Shown: piece by piece, positions 1-12,989 of the stretch | Layout of the letters: each line of letters starts with the position of its first letter | Position numbering within the stretch: the first letter of the stretch is position 1 | NCBI GenBank assembly: GCA_014529385.2 | Contig: CM043952.1 | Span: 156,461,057 to 156,525,056 of the forward strand | Origin: Adiantum capillus-veneris | Taxonomy: Eukaryota > Streptophyta > Polypodiopsida > Polypodiales > Pteridaceae | Length of the DNA: 64,000 bases | Reading direction: 5' to 3' | Program-made: the position numbers and the translations under genes | The notes under the pieces: model-generated | The model's database searches: none | Seen by the model: the letters and a program-made list of their open reading frames with translations, nothing else | What the model was told of the DNA's origin: nothing

Positions 1-257
1 GCCACATTCAACCGCTTGATGGAGAAGCTATCCAGCCCTCACCGAACCTTTACTGGAGTGTTCTTTGATGATATCATCATCCACTAGAATTCATTAGATG
101 AACACAAGCAACACCTCCAGGTAATATTTCAAGTTCTAAGAGAGAATAAAATTTATGTTAATCGAAAGAAAGAGATTCCGTATTTAGGTCACATTATCTC
201 TCAAGATGGCATCCAAATGGATCCATCAAAGTTAGAGGTAATAAAAGCATTAGGAAG
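1..257 (+). mobile_element. Ty3/gypsy reverse-transcriptase fragment
   Basis: Reading from base 1 on the plus strand gives a piece of a Ty3/gypsy reverse transcriptase: an ATFNRLM segment, the catalytic-site segment FFDDIII, then the typical YLGHIIS and a 'P.KLEVIKAL' tail, as found between the palm and the RNase H in plant gypsy pol. The match stops near base 257 and the rest of the element is not seen to the right, so this is an old broken remnant cut by the window edge. Lineage within gypsy cannot be set from so short a piece. Confidence 0.8.
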
Positions 258-3136
258 AGGATGGGGTATAAGAGGGCCTCTTTATTTTCCATGGGATGAA
301 AAATGAGATTAAGGAATGAGAAAATGGGGGACCGCATGTGGATTGAATGGTGGGTGTGGCAGGTTCTAAAAGTAAGTGGTCAAACTTATAGGCCTAGAGG
401 TGGAGGGGTCTTTTCTTTACTAATAAAATAAGAAAATAAGAAAATTTGAACCTTTTTTATAAATCTGGGGTAAAAACCCATTCTTTATCTTTCTAGAGGC
501 TATTGACTCCCTCCACCTTCCTCCCTAAAAGGGGGTCTTTCAAAAAATGTGCTGACATTGTCTCTCTCCTATTTACTCTCTCTAAGGCTACTACATCTAC
601 TCTCTCTCTCCCCTCTAGCTATGAGACCTGCATCTCCATCTTCAAGCCCACTTTTCCCTCCAAATACCTTTTGTAGAGGTTTGAAACCTCCCTTCTCCAT
701 TGATCACTCAGCCTCATCTTCACACCTCTACATAAAGTTGTAGATCTACAACATTGGATACTTCTATGATATCTTCATCAACACCTCCCTTCTCCATTGA
801 TCACTTAGCCTCACCTTCACACCTCTATGGAAAGCTGCAGATTTGCAACAACACTGCTTTTGGAGTATCCTCATCGACACCTTCTTTGATCCTTCTTCCT
901 CATCTAGGTGTGAAGGTGAGGTTAATCACTTAATCTCACCTTCAAACCTCAACATGAAAGTATAGATCTGAATTAGCGGCTGCTTCTTGAGTATCTTCAT
1001 CAACACCTTCCTCGGTCCTTGTTCCTCATCTAGATATGAAATGATCTCCCCTCACTCATCCACATCTTTTGGAGATTTTGCATAGGAGCATTGTTGGGTA
1101 AGATTGTTAGGATTCCTCAGCATGTGTTGGTAAGAACACTGAGCTTCATTCCTATTTTCAATGTTTTGGTATCTTTGCTCACTCACCATACTGGTTTATG
1201 TTTCCATTTTTCTTGTAGAGATTTGTGGCAGTGTCATTGTCTATCTTTGTATATATCTTAGCATTTCTTGTTACCTTGCACTAATAAAAATCGTGTATTT
1301 ATGCTAATCTTCATTTTTGTCACAGCGTGTGTTACATTGCTTTCATAGATTCTTTAGGTGCTCATCAATGTGGAGTTTTATTGACTCAATAAGTTGCAGC
1401 AATATGCAAGACGATAGCAGTTCTTTGCTTGCTATCATGACTACAAATGATTTATGTGGGTGAAAATGCAGCCAAGTTCATGGAGTTTACACAAGGTGTA
1501 AAGCAAATATATGGCTTCTCATACACATCATTGGAAGGGGAAGATTGTGGGTTTCAAGAAAACTCAAGATGGCAAGAGTCTATGAAGGTACAACATGTGT
1601 ATATAAATTCTTTGTTGGTGCTTGACATGTCTTTGCCTCAACCTAGGTTTCTTGAAAAGTGTACGTGTTCTGCTTCTATTTAAATGTTTTGGATTGTACC
1701 ATTTATACTTTTACCTCTTAGGTTGTTTCAATATATGAATAATTTGGTGTGTTTTTTCTTCATATATTTTCCATCTAACTTTGTAGAGTGGGAGCCAATG
1801 GAATCTTTTGCAGGCGGCTTTGAATCTATCCATGGAGGCGTTGGCAAGTTTGTATATGCAGAGTGTTTACGTTGAGAGATTGCCTCACAAGAGAGATTCT
1901 CATATGGCCATGCTTATGCCACATCGAATGCTCTATTATTGGCAAAAATTGGTATGCATATACCAATTTGTAAATCAAGACTTTGTCAATGAAATTTCCA
2001 TACTGAAGATGAAAGCGAACAATGGGAGTATGGGAGGCGCTCGACTCCAATATTGTTTTTAAAGAGCTTGTGGACCTTCAAATATTTCCCCACACTGATA
2101 TTGTGCCCAATAGTTGTGTCAATGATGACTGACATCTTTACAATTTTTGCAAGTACCTTAGTCCTTGAGTAGTATTCCTTTTGTGTGAATAGAAAAATTG
2201 TAAGGTCAAGAGAAGAGAAGGGTTGTACTTGTAAGGACATCTCATTCCTATGATGTATCATTGTATAAGCTCAACCACAGGGAATTATCTTAATCAAAAC
2301 TTGTATCCCAACTCTGTGCATAACTATTTATAAAGTTTAATTTAAGTTCTTTTAATCTTTAATTCAATTTCAGTCTGATTATTTTGGTATTTCATGACTT
2401 TTTCAAGTTCTAGGTGTTTCAATCTTAAAAGTAATTAGGTCTTGAAGAATGACATCCAAGAGTTGTATTATTGTGCAAGTACACAAGTTTAGTTCTCTAT
2501 TTATCTTCTCCACAAAAAAATATTTTTAAACTCAATTTTTAGTAATTAAGTGAATTCTAATTAGTACTACATGGAGGCACACATGTGTGAATACGAATTG
2601 TTTTAAAGGGCTTACACCATTTAATTATCGATTGATTTTCTAAAGCATATGTACAAAACTCACAAGAATTCTTTATATTGCATGTTGAAATTTGTCAAAG
2701 GGATTTCAAAGATGGACTGCAAGGTAGATTATCACAATGGCCTCATCGACTTGGACATGATGTGCATAGGTATCCAATTTCCTAATTGGGACATGGACCT
2801 AGATTTTCTAGTGGTTGAGGACACAGAGAGAAATAACAAATAACAAAAGAGCATGAAGAGAGATAGGGAGGTTGAAGATCTATAAGTGAGCATCAAGACG
2901 CCTCAATGAAGCTTGCGCTCCAACATGAATCTAACCTGACAAACAACATAAATTAATTACTAGATAAAGAGATGTGATGGAGGTTCCACACTTTCATCTA
3001 CTCACTTTGTATGCAATGGTGATAAAGGGTCATCAATTTCTTTTTGTCAATGACATTCCAAAGACTATTGGACTCTAGTAGTATAGGAAAATTCTTAATT
3101 ATTTCACGATTCAGCCTTTAGTATGGAGCTTTCGGT
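258..3136. other. Stretch without a recognisable gene
   Basis: Only short reading frames with no familiar motif occur here (for example 1447-1683 and 2649-2843 on the plus strand). The sequence is moderately AT-rich with a pyrimidine-rich patch near 560-640 and a decayed tandem repeat at about 680-1045. It is probably decayed transposon and intergenic DNA. Confidence 0.6.
680..1045. repeat. Decayed tandem repeat, about 3.5 units of 95-125 bp
   Basis: The phrase 'acctcccttctccattgatcac' (first 20 bases at about 686) recurs about 95 bp later. The 'tcctcatctaggtgtgaagg' phrase recurs at 899 and, changed, at 1025, each time followed by 'cttcatcaacacctt'-like text. The units share the order (cacttagcctcacc, acctct, gatctgcaac, tatcttcatcaacacc), so this is a diverged tandem array and not chance similarity. 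Unit borders are approximate. Confidence 0.6.
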
Positions 3137-3364
3137 TGTTGTAGTTAGGATTGCAGAGAAACGCACACAGCTTGGAGAAGACGAAGGAGGCTCAAGGCAC
3201 ACAAATAGAGAGTGAGTTTCCTAGTGTGCAATGGAAAGATAGATAGCCCTAGAGTGATGGGCGTATACACAATGCTCGGGGGACAAAACCTCCTAAAGAG
3301 GGAAAAAATGCCACGGCGGTCCTAGTGTGTTCACACACATCACTACCACATGTATATGGTAACA
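3137..3364 (-). repeat. 3' LTR of copia copy A
   Basis: 228 bp, starting TGTTGTAGTTAGG on the plus strand and ending GTATATGGTAACA. A G-rich polypurine tract (AGGGGGGATTT on the minus strand) lies directly upstream of it in element orientation, which marks this as the 3' LTR. Confidence 0.88.
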
Positions 3365-6300
3365 AATCCCCCCTGGAGTGATGCGGTGAACGAGAGCTGG
3401 CACATAAGTACACAGAAGTGCCATGCCCTGAGGACATGATCAATCCACAAATGGAGTAATCCCAAAGCTTTGCGGAAAGCTTCAAGCTTCTCACGAGACA
3501 ATGCCTTTGTGAAAAGATCTGCAAGGAGTCGAGCCTTATGGCGATCGATCTCACCATTCGGCTTGCGTTTCAACTTGTAAACCCACTTCGTACCAATGGC
3601 CTTTTTGCCAGGAGGCAAATCACATAAAGTCCATGTGTCATTTTCTATAAGTTCATCATATTCTGATTGCATGGCAGCCATCTAGTTTTTTGAATTCTGT
3701 GCTTCATCAAAAGACAGAGGTTCCTCAACATCATGTAAGCTAGACAGAGCCAAAGCATAACAATCTCATGCATAAGATGCATGGCGAGATCCTGAACGAG
3801 TACAACTAGACAAAGGTGCATCCAATTTACTGTCACGCAAAGTGTGCACCAGCCATTTTGGCATACCTCTAGCCTGCTCATTTTCAGCCCTTTCCTCATC
3901 AAGTACATCATGTACCTATGCATCAATAATAGGCTGATCTATAACATTTTTAGAAACCATATAGGTTGTACATTTTCCTCATTGGAACTTACATTCGTAT
4001 TTCCACCACTGAAAAGAGGCAACAAAGTGTCATAAATGTCCTGCGAGCTTACATTACTGTCTCTAGTACATGACAGCAAGGGCTGACAGAATCTTCCACA
4101 GACACTACATCCCGTGAAACCAGAATACATTTTGTTTGCGGATGATACAGCCTATAACCTTTGCTTTCAGCACTATAACCAACAAAAATACATTTGGCAG
4201 CCTTATCATCCAATTTTCTGCGTTGCACTTGTGGCACCAAAGCATATGCCAAACAGCCAAAAACACGCATGTGCTCAATAGAAGGCTTCCTATCATGCCA
4301 TGCTTCATGTGGAGTAATAGACTACAAAGCTTTCGTAGGACACCTGTTTAGTACATAAGTGGCACACATGATGGCCTCAAGCCAAAAAGAATGTGGTAAA
4401 GCTTGACTTTTGACCATACATTGTGTCATTTCCGTCAGTGACCTGTTTTTCATCTCAGCAACACCATTTTGTTGAGGTGTATAAGTCACTGTACATTGGT
4501 GTTTTATCCCACGACTAGCCAGAAATGCATTGAATTCATGAGACAGTATACTCCCCCCCTTGATCGAAATGGAGGGTACCCATAGTACATTTCGAGACAT
4601 TTTCAGCCATAGCCAGTAATTGTTTGAAGCACATAAAAACTTCAGACTTTGCTTTAAGCGGAAATACCCATGCATGCCTGGAGTAATCATCAATGAAAGT
4701 CACAAAGTAAAGGTAGTTTCCCAAGGACAGAGTTTGCATGGGCCCACAAACATCACTATGCACAAGCTGCAACCTGCATGTGGCCCGAACTGAACCATCC
4801 TTTGGAAACTTAGAACGCTGCATCTTACCCAAAATAAAACCTTCACAAACATGTTTGACAGGTGCTTCAAGAGGCAGCAAAGAACCAACCATATCAGATT
4901 TTTGCAAACTGGCAAAATTCAGATGACCAAAACGTGCATGCCAAAATTTCGCATCTAAAATAGCCCTTGAATCTGCAACAGCATTTGCAAAATTTTGTCC
5001 ACACTTGTCATATAAAGTGGGATTATACAACCCACGGAAAAAAAGGCCGGATGCAACAATTTCATCACCAAAACTGAGATCATGAACTGTACATCTATGG
5101 TCCACAAATTTGACTACAAGTCCAAGTCTAGCAAGTGCGGATACAGACAAGAGATTCTTTTTGATCCCAGGTACATAAAGTGCATCAACAAGTGTGAAGG
5201 AGCTGCCATTTGCAACAGTAAGCACAATCTTTCCAACTCCCAAACCGGATAAGAGGCATTGTTGGCACAAGTGACTGAATTTCCATGAGGGACAGACTCG
5301 AGAGAGGTGAACAATTCACGATGTGAGGTGATGTGCTTTATAGCACCACTATTGAAATACCACACATGTGAATCTGCAGCAACGTACAAGCATGCATCAT
5401 GGACAGCAGGATTGTAAGTGCACTCTGCACTAAAAGCCCATTCTACATCAACATCAGCAACACAGTCTCCTTTCACAGAAGACTCAACAATGGCTGCATT
5501 TGTAGTGGAACCAACATTTGCAGTGGAACCACTCTCTTTCTTCTTAGCCTCTTTGGCCTTCCACTTAGGACACTGCTTGATTAAGTGATCATTAGCTTTA
5601 CAATAATGGCAACGCATCTTCTTTTGCCCTTATCACCAGAATTTCCAGATGAATTGTTGCCAACAGAAGCATTAGGAATAGAAGTTTTTCCACTCGCAGT
5701 AGAACCATAAGAAGTGGCTGCATTTCTGTTACCACCCTTTCTTTGAGAAGCAATAAAATCCTGTTCAACTGCACGCTGTCTAATCCTGTTTTTTCTAGAA
5801 AGTGACTCTTGCAACAGCAATGTGCATAATGCATCAAACTTGAAAACTTCTGGATTTCCTTGGGTCATAAGTCTCCAAGTACTAGCAAAAGTCTGGTAAG
5901 AATCTAGTAAGGCATCAAGAACAGTCTGCACAAGGGGACTGTCTGAAATGACTTCACCTGCAAAAATAAGTTGCTCATTGATATCCTTGACACCAGCAAG
6001 AAAAGTATCCATATCATCTTCCTCATGCATAATCTTCGACTCCAACTCTTTACGCAGCAAAGCAATTTTAGCCTCATTGCGGCTTGCATAAAGACCTGCT
6101 AGAATATCCCAAGCCTATTTTGCAGATTTTGCTGAGCGGATGTGAGGAACAATGGTGAACTTCACAGACAACGAAATCAATGCATGAGCCTGCGTATCCT
6201 TTACATCCCAACGAGCTTGTTCTGTCGTAGGCAAAAGAACTCTAATAGAAACAATCCTTGCAGCAAGACATGCAACATCCTCAACATCGCCTACATCCTC

Positions 6301-6818
6301 AGAACCAGGACGTACATCAATGCCCTGCACAATATTCCAGACGCCCTTTGACACAAGAACCTACTGCATCATATAAGCCCACATAGGGTAATTGTCCCCA
6401 TCCAACCTATCCTCCGCAGCAAACATCTTGAAGGCATCTGTGTTGTTGGCAGCCATGGTAAATGATGCACCTGATGTGAAAACTAGCCGAAAATAAGAGA
6501 AACAAAGCGAGAACAACTCGTGCTATATAGCACAAACTGTAGAAGACTGTAAGGCACCTGCTATGCAAAAAACGGCACTCACAAAAATTCTGCACAAAAT
6601 GACGAAATTGCCTGTGCACACCTGCCTGTGGTGGAAAAGGAGGCCGAAATGAGCCCAAATTAAAAATCTGAGCAAACTTAGCTCTACGAGTTCTCCCATA
6701 ATTTTTTTTGGTCTGCGAACACTTGCAAAAGCGCAATGAAATCATAGAAAGTGAGCAGGCGTGTACTGGAGTAGCTGGCGACTGTGCCTCGGAGAACGTA
6801 ACCTGCTCTGATACCAAT

Positions 6819-7030
6819 TGTTGGAATTAGGGTTGCAGAGAAACGCACATAAGGAAGCCTAAGGCACACAAATAGAGAGCGTGTTTCTTAGTGTGCAATG
6901 GAAATATAGATAGCCCTAGAGTGATGGGTGTATATACATTGCTCGGGGGAAAAAACCTCTTAAGAGGGAAAAAATGCCCCAGCGGTCCTAGTGTGTTCAC
7001 ACACATCACTACCACATGTATATGGTAACA
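6819..7030 (-). repeat. 5' LTR of copia copy A with adjacent tRNA-iMet primer site
   Basis: 212 bp, TGTTGGAATTAGG to TGGTAACA on the plus strand, homologous to 3137-3364. The minus-strand primer-binding site TTGGTATCAGAGCAGG lies immediately inside it (about 6803-6818). Confidence 0.88.
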
Positions 7031-7394
7031 TGGGTATTATGGGATTCATGCTCTTTAATATTTTTGTATATCATGCAAAGACACTATGATGACTCTCAAT
7101 TTCCTATTCTTCTTATTCAATGGTGGTGTGGGAGAAGGTGATTGTTGTTTCATCGTTCTTGTACTTTTTTTTTCTTCAATCTCTACAACTGTTTGTTCCT
7201 CTATGGTTTGAGCAGTATTACACTTCCTCTTTTAAACTTTCTTTGGCATGTTCACTAAGGGTCTAATCTTGTGTACCCTCTCTGTCAGAAGTCTACTTAT
7301 ATGAGAAAATCACTTCGAAAAAGATTTGGAAGAATGTGTTGCATTTTGGAGACTTGTTGGGTCCCATGAGCTTTTTCTGCACCACGATGAAGGT
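7031..7394. other. Spacer without a recognisable gene
   Basis: About 360 bp between copy A and the foldback repeat. It has T-rich runs and no open frame of note. It ends in sequence (cccatgag...gcaccacgatga) that loosely resembles the foldback unit core. Confidence 0.5.
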
Positions 7395-7756
7395 ACATGC
7401 TACATTTTTGGAGAGAAAGAATGGAACTTTCCATGCAAGGTCATGTTCTCGGGGTAGATTACAACCAAATCATGCCTATTTCGCAACAAAGAACCCGGCC
7501 GGGTGGGTTTTCGAGACCCGAGGGGGCCGGATCTAGCCCTGTGCACTACGGCACGAAAATGGCATGTTTCCATGTGAGGTTAAACATGCCATTTTTGCGT
7601 CGTGGCCCATGGGGCTAGATCCGGCCTCCTCGGGTCTCAAAAACCCACACAACCGAGTTCTTTGGTGCAAAATAGGCGCGGTTTGGTCGTAATCTACCCT
7701 GGGAACATGACCTCGCATGGAAAGTTCCATTCTTTCTCTCCAAGAATATAACATGT
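7395..7756. repeat. Foldback (hairpin) repeat, two arms of about 174 bp
   Basis: Arm one (7395-7568) and arm two (7583-7756) are reverse complements of each other at close to 90% identity with a loop of about 14 bases. Shared landmarks are ggagagaaagaatggaac, ttccatgc.aggtcatgtt, ggtagattac, aaagaac.cgg, gagacccgagg and ggccggatctag. A transcript or single strand of it would fold into a very long hairpin. No coding capacity was recognised. Foldback DNA transposons or hairpin MITEs have this form, but no terminal target duplication was identified. Confidence 0.85.
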
Positions 7757-7873
7757 ACTATTTTGCACCAAAGAACCCGGCCGTGTGGGTTTTTGAGACC
7801 CGAGGGGCCTAGATCTAGCCCCGTGCCCCACGATGCAAAAATGGCAGCCAAATCATGTCTATTTTGCACCAAA
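7757..7873. repeat. Further foldback unit, left part (interrupted by copia copy B)
   Basis: A same-orientation half unit (gcaccaaagaacccggcc...gagacccgagggg...gatctagcc) follows the hairpin. A second half unit begins just before 7873. It continues after the inserted copia copy B at 12990, with the CCAAA target duplication on each side, so the cluster predates that insertion. Confidence 0.8.
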
Positions 7874-8101
7874 TGTTGGAATTAGGGTTGCAGAGAAAAC
7901 ACACACAGCTTGGAGAAGACAAAGGAAGCTCAAGGCACACAATAGAGAGTGTGTTACGTAGTGTGAAATGGAAAGATAGATAGCCCTAGAGTGATGGGCG
8001 TATATACAATGCACTGGGGAAAAAACCTCCTAAAGAGGGAAAAAATGCCCCAGCCGTCCTAGTGTGTTCACACACATCACTACCACATGTATATGGTAAC
8101 A
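7874..8101 (-). repeat. 3' LTR of copia copy B
   Basis: 228 bp, TGTTGGAATTAGGG to TGGTAACA on the plus strand. A polypurine tract (AGGGGGGATTT on the minus strand) is adjacent at 8102-8113. The target duplication CCAAA precedes it at 7869-7873. Confidence 0.92.
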
Positions 8102-11100
8102 AATCCCCCCTGGAGTGATGCGGTGAACGAGAGCTGACACATGAGTAAAGGGAAGTGCCATGCCCTGAGGACAGGATCAGTCCACAAAGGGGAGTAAGCC
8201 CAAAGATTTGCGGAAAGCTTCAAGCTTCTCACGAGACAATGCCTTTGTGAAAACATCTGCAAGGTTGTCCTGTGTTGGCACATAAGCCAAGCTGATCTCT
8301 CCTGCTTAGAGCCTCTCCCTGACATAGTGGTAATGCACCTCAATGTGCTTTGTGCGAGCATGAAAAGCTGGGTTCCTCGCAACTGCCAATGCGTTCTGAC
8401 TGTAACTGTAGATAGTGTTGGCAGTGTCCTGTCCAACACCCAAATCAGCCATAAGGCGTCTGAGCCATACACACTCAACCGTAGCTGTGAAGACTGCCCT
8501 GTACTCAGTCTCACAACTCGAAGTGGCCACAGTAGGTTGCTTCTTGCTCAACCATGATATACATGAACTGCCAAGCATGAAACAAAAACCACTTGTGGAC
8601 ACTCTCGTGTCAAAACAACCAGCCCAATCTGAGTCCAAAAAAGCATGTAAGTCTGGCGGAAATGATCCCCCCTTGGGATAAAACAAGCCAAGATGTAAAG
8701 TGCCACTAAGGTAGCGGAAAATCCTCTTGACAGCCTGCCAAGGCTTAGACCCTGGGCTATGCATAAATCTGTTGACTTGTGAGACTGCAAACTGAATATC
8801 TAGCCTCGTGTTGCATACATAAATGAGGCAGCCAACAACAGTTTGGTAAAGTGTGACATCAGCAGGATCGCCAGCATCTCAACTTCAAACCTATTTCCAT
8901 GGGAGTGGCAATAGGTTTGCAATCCTCAAGGTCAAACTTACATAGCAATGTCTCTATGTAACTTTTCTGACACAAGGAAATACCACCATCACACTGCTTA
9001 AACTGTATACCCAAGTAAAGATGCAACAGTCCCAAATCTTTCATCTTGAAAGTAGCATTCAAATCAGCCTTAAATTCAGCAATATGTCTCTCATTTGGTC
9101 CAGTGATCAGCAAATCATCAACATAAAGAACCACAATGAGAAGTACATCACCCTCACGCTTTACATACAATGTGCTTTCTGTTGGACTGGTACGAAAGCC
9201 TTGTTTGACCAAATGAGTGTCAGCTTTCTCATACCAAGCACGAGGAGATTGCTTCAACCCATACAAAGCCTTGTAACATTTGCACACTTTGTCCTCTTGT
9301 CCTTTTATGACAAAACCGCGAGGCTACGTTACATAAACTTCCTCAAACATGTCACCATTCAAGAAAGCAGTAACAATGTCTGATTGATGTACATCCCAAC
9401 CAAAATGAGCTGCCAATGCACATAGAAAACGCACAGTAGTCATACGACAAGTGGGAGCAAAAGTCTCTTCATAATCTATGCCTTTTTGCTGTGCATAACC
9501 CTTTGCAACAAGTCAAGCCTTATGGCGATCGATCTCACCATCCGGTTTGCGTTTCAACTTGTAAACCCACTTTGTCCCAATGGCCTTTTTGCCAGGAGGA
9601 AAATCACATAAAGTCCATGTGTCATTTTCTATAAGTGCATCATTTTCTGATTGCATGGCAGCCATCCAATTTTCTGAATTCTGTGGTTCATCAAAAGACA
9701 AAGGCTCCTCAACATCATGTAAACTAGACACAGCCAAAGCATAACAATCTGATGCATAAGATGCATAACGAGAGCCTGAACGAGTACGACTAGACAAAGG
9801 TGCATCCAATTTACTGTCACGCAAAGTGTGCACCAGCCATTTTGGCATACATCTAGCCTGCTCATTTTCAGCCCTTTCCTCATCATGTACAGCTGCATCA
9901 ATAATAGGCTGATCTAAAACATTTTCAGAAACCACCATAGGCTGTACATTTGCCTCATTGGAACTTACATTCGTATTTCCACCACTGAAAAGAGCAACAA
10001 AGTATCATAAATGTCATGTGAGCTTACATTACTATCTCTAGTACATGACAGCAAGGGCTGAACAAAATCTTCCACAAACACTACATCCCGAGAAACCAGA
10101 ATACGTTTTGTTTGCGGATGATACAACCTAAAACCTTCGCTTTCAGCACTATAACCAACAAAAATACATTTGACAGCCTTATCATCCAATTTTCTGCGCT
10201 GCACTTGTGGCACCAAAGCATATGCCAAACAGCCAGAAACACGCATGTGCTCAATAGAAGGCTTCCTATCATGCCATGCTTCATATGGAGTAATAGACTA
10301 CAAAGATTTTGTAGGACACCTGTTTAGCACATAAGTGGCACACATGATGGCCTCAAGCCAAAAAGAATGTGGTAAAGCTTGACTTTTGACCATACATCGT
10401 GCCATTTCCGTCAGTGACCTGTTTTTCATCTCAGCAACACCATTTTGTTGAGGTGTGTAAGGCACTGTACATTGGTGTTTTATCCCACGACTAGCCAAAA
10501 ATGCATTAAATTCATGAGACATATACTCCCCCCCTCGATCTGAACGGAGGGTGCCCATAGTACATTTCGAGACATTTTCAGCCATAGCCAGAAATTGTTT
10601 GAAGCACATAAAGACTTCGGACTTCGCTTTAAGCGGAAATACCCATGCATGCGTGGAGTAATCATCAATGAAAGTCACGAAGTACAGGTAATTGCCCAAG
10701 GACGGAGTTTGCATGGGCCCACAAACATCACTATACACAAGCTGCAACCTGCATGTGGCCCGAGCTGAACCATCCTTTGGAACTTTAGAACGCTGCATCT
10801 TACCCAAAATACAACCTTCACAAACATGTTTGACAGGTGCTTCAAGAGGCGGCAAAGAAGCAACCATATCAGATTTTTGCAAATGCAGCAAAATTCAGAT
10901 GACCAAAACGTGCATGCCAAAGTTTTGCATCTGAAATAGCCCTTGAATCTGAAACAGCATTTGCAAAATTTTTTCCACACTTGTCATACAAAGTGAGCTT
11001 ATACATCCCATGGCACAAAAGCCCAGATGCAACAATTTCATCACCAAAACTGAGATCATGAACTGTACATCTGTCATCCACAAATTTGACTACAAGTCCA

Positions 11101-12763
11101 AGTCTAGCAAGTGCGGATACAGATAAGAGATTCTTCTTGATCCCAGGTACATAAAGTGCATCAACAAGTGTAAAGGAACTGCCATTAGCAGCAGTAAGCA
11201 CAATCTTTCCAACTCCCTGAACTGGATAAGAGGCATTGTTGGCACAAGTGACAGAATTCCCATGAGGGAAAAATTCGAGAGAGGTAAACAATTCACGATG
11301 TGAGGTAATGTGCTTTGTAGCACCACTATCGAAATACCACACATGTGAATCTGCAGCAACTGATAAGCATGCATCATGGACAGCAGGATTGTAAGTGCAC
11401 TCTGCGCTAAAAGCCCATTCTACATCAACATCAGCAACAGAGTCTCCTTTCACAGAAGACTCAACAATGGTTGCATTTGTAGTGGAACAAGCAATTGCAG
11501 TGGAACCACCCTCTTTCTTCTTAGCCTCTTTCACCTTCAACTTAGGACACGACTTGATCAAGTGATCATTGGCTTTACAATAATGGCAACGCATCTTCTT
11601 TTTGCCCTTATCACCAGAATTTCCAGACGAAGTACTGCCAGCAGAAGCATTAGGAACAGAATTTTTGCCACTCGCAGCAGAACCATAAGAAGTGGCTGCA
11701 TTAGTGTTACCACCCTTTCTTTGAGAAGCAATAAAAGCCTATTCAACTGCACGTTGCCTAGTCCTGTTTTTTCTAGAAAGTGACTCTTGCAACAGCAATG
11801 TGCATAATGCATGAAACTTGATAACTTCAGGATTTCCTTGGGTCATCAGTCTCCAAGTACTAGCAAAAGTCTGGTAGGAATCTGGTAAGGCATCAAGAAC
11901 AGTCTGCACAAGGGAACTGTCTGAAATGACTTCACCTACAGAAATAAGTTGCTCATTGATATCCTTGACACTAGCAAGGAAAGTGTCCATATCATCTTCC
12001 TCATGCATGATCTTTGACTCCAGCTCTTTACGCAGAAAAGCAATTTTAGCCTCATTGCGGCTTGCATAAAGACCTGCTAAAATATCCCAAGCCTGTTTTG
12101 CAGATTTTGTTGAACGGATGTGAGGAACAATGGTGCGCTTCACAGACAACGCAATCAATGCATGAGCCTCCGCATCCTTAACATCCCAACGAGCTTGTTC
12201 TGCCGTAGGTAAAACAAATCTAACAGCTGCAATCCATGCAGCAAGACCTGCAACATCCTCAACATCGCCTACATCCTCAGAACCAGGACGTATATCAATG
12301 CCCTACACAATGTTCCAGACACCGTTTGACACAAGAACATGTTGCATCATATAAGCCCACATAGGGTAGTTGTCCCCATCCAACCTGTCGTCAGCAGCAA
12401 ACATCTTGAACACATCTGTGTTGTTGTTGTCAGCCATGGTAGATGTTGCACCTGATGTGAAAACTGCCCAAAAATAGGAGAAATGAAGTGGAAACAACCT
12501 GTGCTATATAGCACAAACCGTAGAAGACTATAAGGCACCTCTTATGCAGAAAACGGCACTGACAGAAATTCTGCACAAAATGACAAAATAGCCTGTGAAG
12601 TACTGCCTGTAGTAGAAACGGAGGCCGAAATGAGCCCAAATAAAAATATTTGTCGACCTACGAACGCTCGCCAAAGCTCACTAAAATCAGAGAAAGTGAG
12701 CAGGCGTGTGCTGGAGCAGCTGGCGACTAAGCCCGAGAGGACGTGACCTGCTCTGATACCAAT

Positions 12764-12989
12764 TGTTGGAATTAGGGTTGCAGAGAAAACACACAGCTTG
12801 GAGAAGACGAAGGAAGCTCAAGGCACACAATAGAGAGTGTGTTACGTAGTGTGCAATGGAAAGATAGATAGCCCTAGAGTGATGGGCATATATACAATGC
12901 ACGGGGGAAAAAACCTCCTAAAGAGGGAAAAAATGTCCCGGCGGTCCTAGTGTGTTCACACACATCACTACCACATGTATATGGTAACA
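12764..12989 (-). repeat. 5' LTR of copia copy B with tRNA-iMet primer site
   Basis: 226 bp, about 97% identical to 7874-8101. The minus-strand primer-binding site TTGGTATCAGAGCAGG is at about 12748-12763. The target duplication CCAAA follows at 12990-12994. Confidence 0.92.

Larger units (their letters stand above)
3137..7030 (-). mobile_element. Ty1/copia retrotransposon, copy A (broken)
   Basis: This is an LTR retrotransposon read on the minus strand. It has related LTRs at 3137-3364 and 6819-7030, both TG...CA, and a primer site TGGTATCAGAGC on the minus strand just inside the right LTR, matching the 3' end of plant initiator methionine tRNA. Parts seen from right to left are a gag with a UBN2-like region (about 5.6-6.5 kb), a CCHC zinc knuckle (near 5.6 kb), the aspartic protease and GAG-pre-integrase region, an integrase core (about 4.3-4.8 kb), the post-integrase segment with 'IFVGYSAESKG', and the start of reverse transcriptase near 3.6 kb. 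Order PR-INT-RT is diagnostic of Ty1/copia. The element is broken in many places (of the order of ten). It is of the same family as copy B at 7874-12989 but shorter. The LTRs differ at roughly 7% of sites, so it is older than copy B. No clean target duplication is visible. Confidence 0.93.
7874..12989 (-). mobile_element. Ty1/copia retrotransposon, copy B (broken, young)
   Basis: 5.1-kb minus-strand Ty1/copia element with LTRs at 7874-8101 and 12764-12989 and a perfect 5-bp target duplication CCAAA (7869-7873 and 12990-12994). The primer site TGGTATCAGAGC lies inside the right LTR. Parts in element order are gag starting near 12436 (MADNNNTDVF), a UBN2-type region (about 11.7-12.2 kb), the zinc knuckle CHYCKANDHLIKSC (near 11.58 kb), the aspartic protease with DSGATKHI (near 11.3 kb), GAG-pre-integrase LWHARFGHLNF (near 10.9 kb), the integrase core (about 10.3-10.8 kb), the reverse transcriptase with KALYGLKQSPRAWY and YVDDLLI (about 8.9-9.7 kb), and RNase H with FLDSDWAG and ATSSCETEYRA (about 8.3-8.75 kb). 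It is broken at several points, about eight. LTRs differ at about 3% of sites, so the insertion is fairly recent. Confidence 0.95.

Noticed and set aside
3132-7036. Target-site duplication for copia copy A
   Set aside because: The five bases on each side of the LTRs do not match, so none is claimed.
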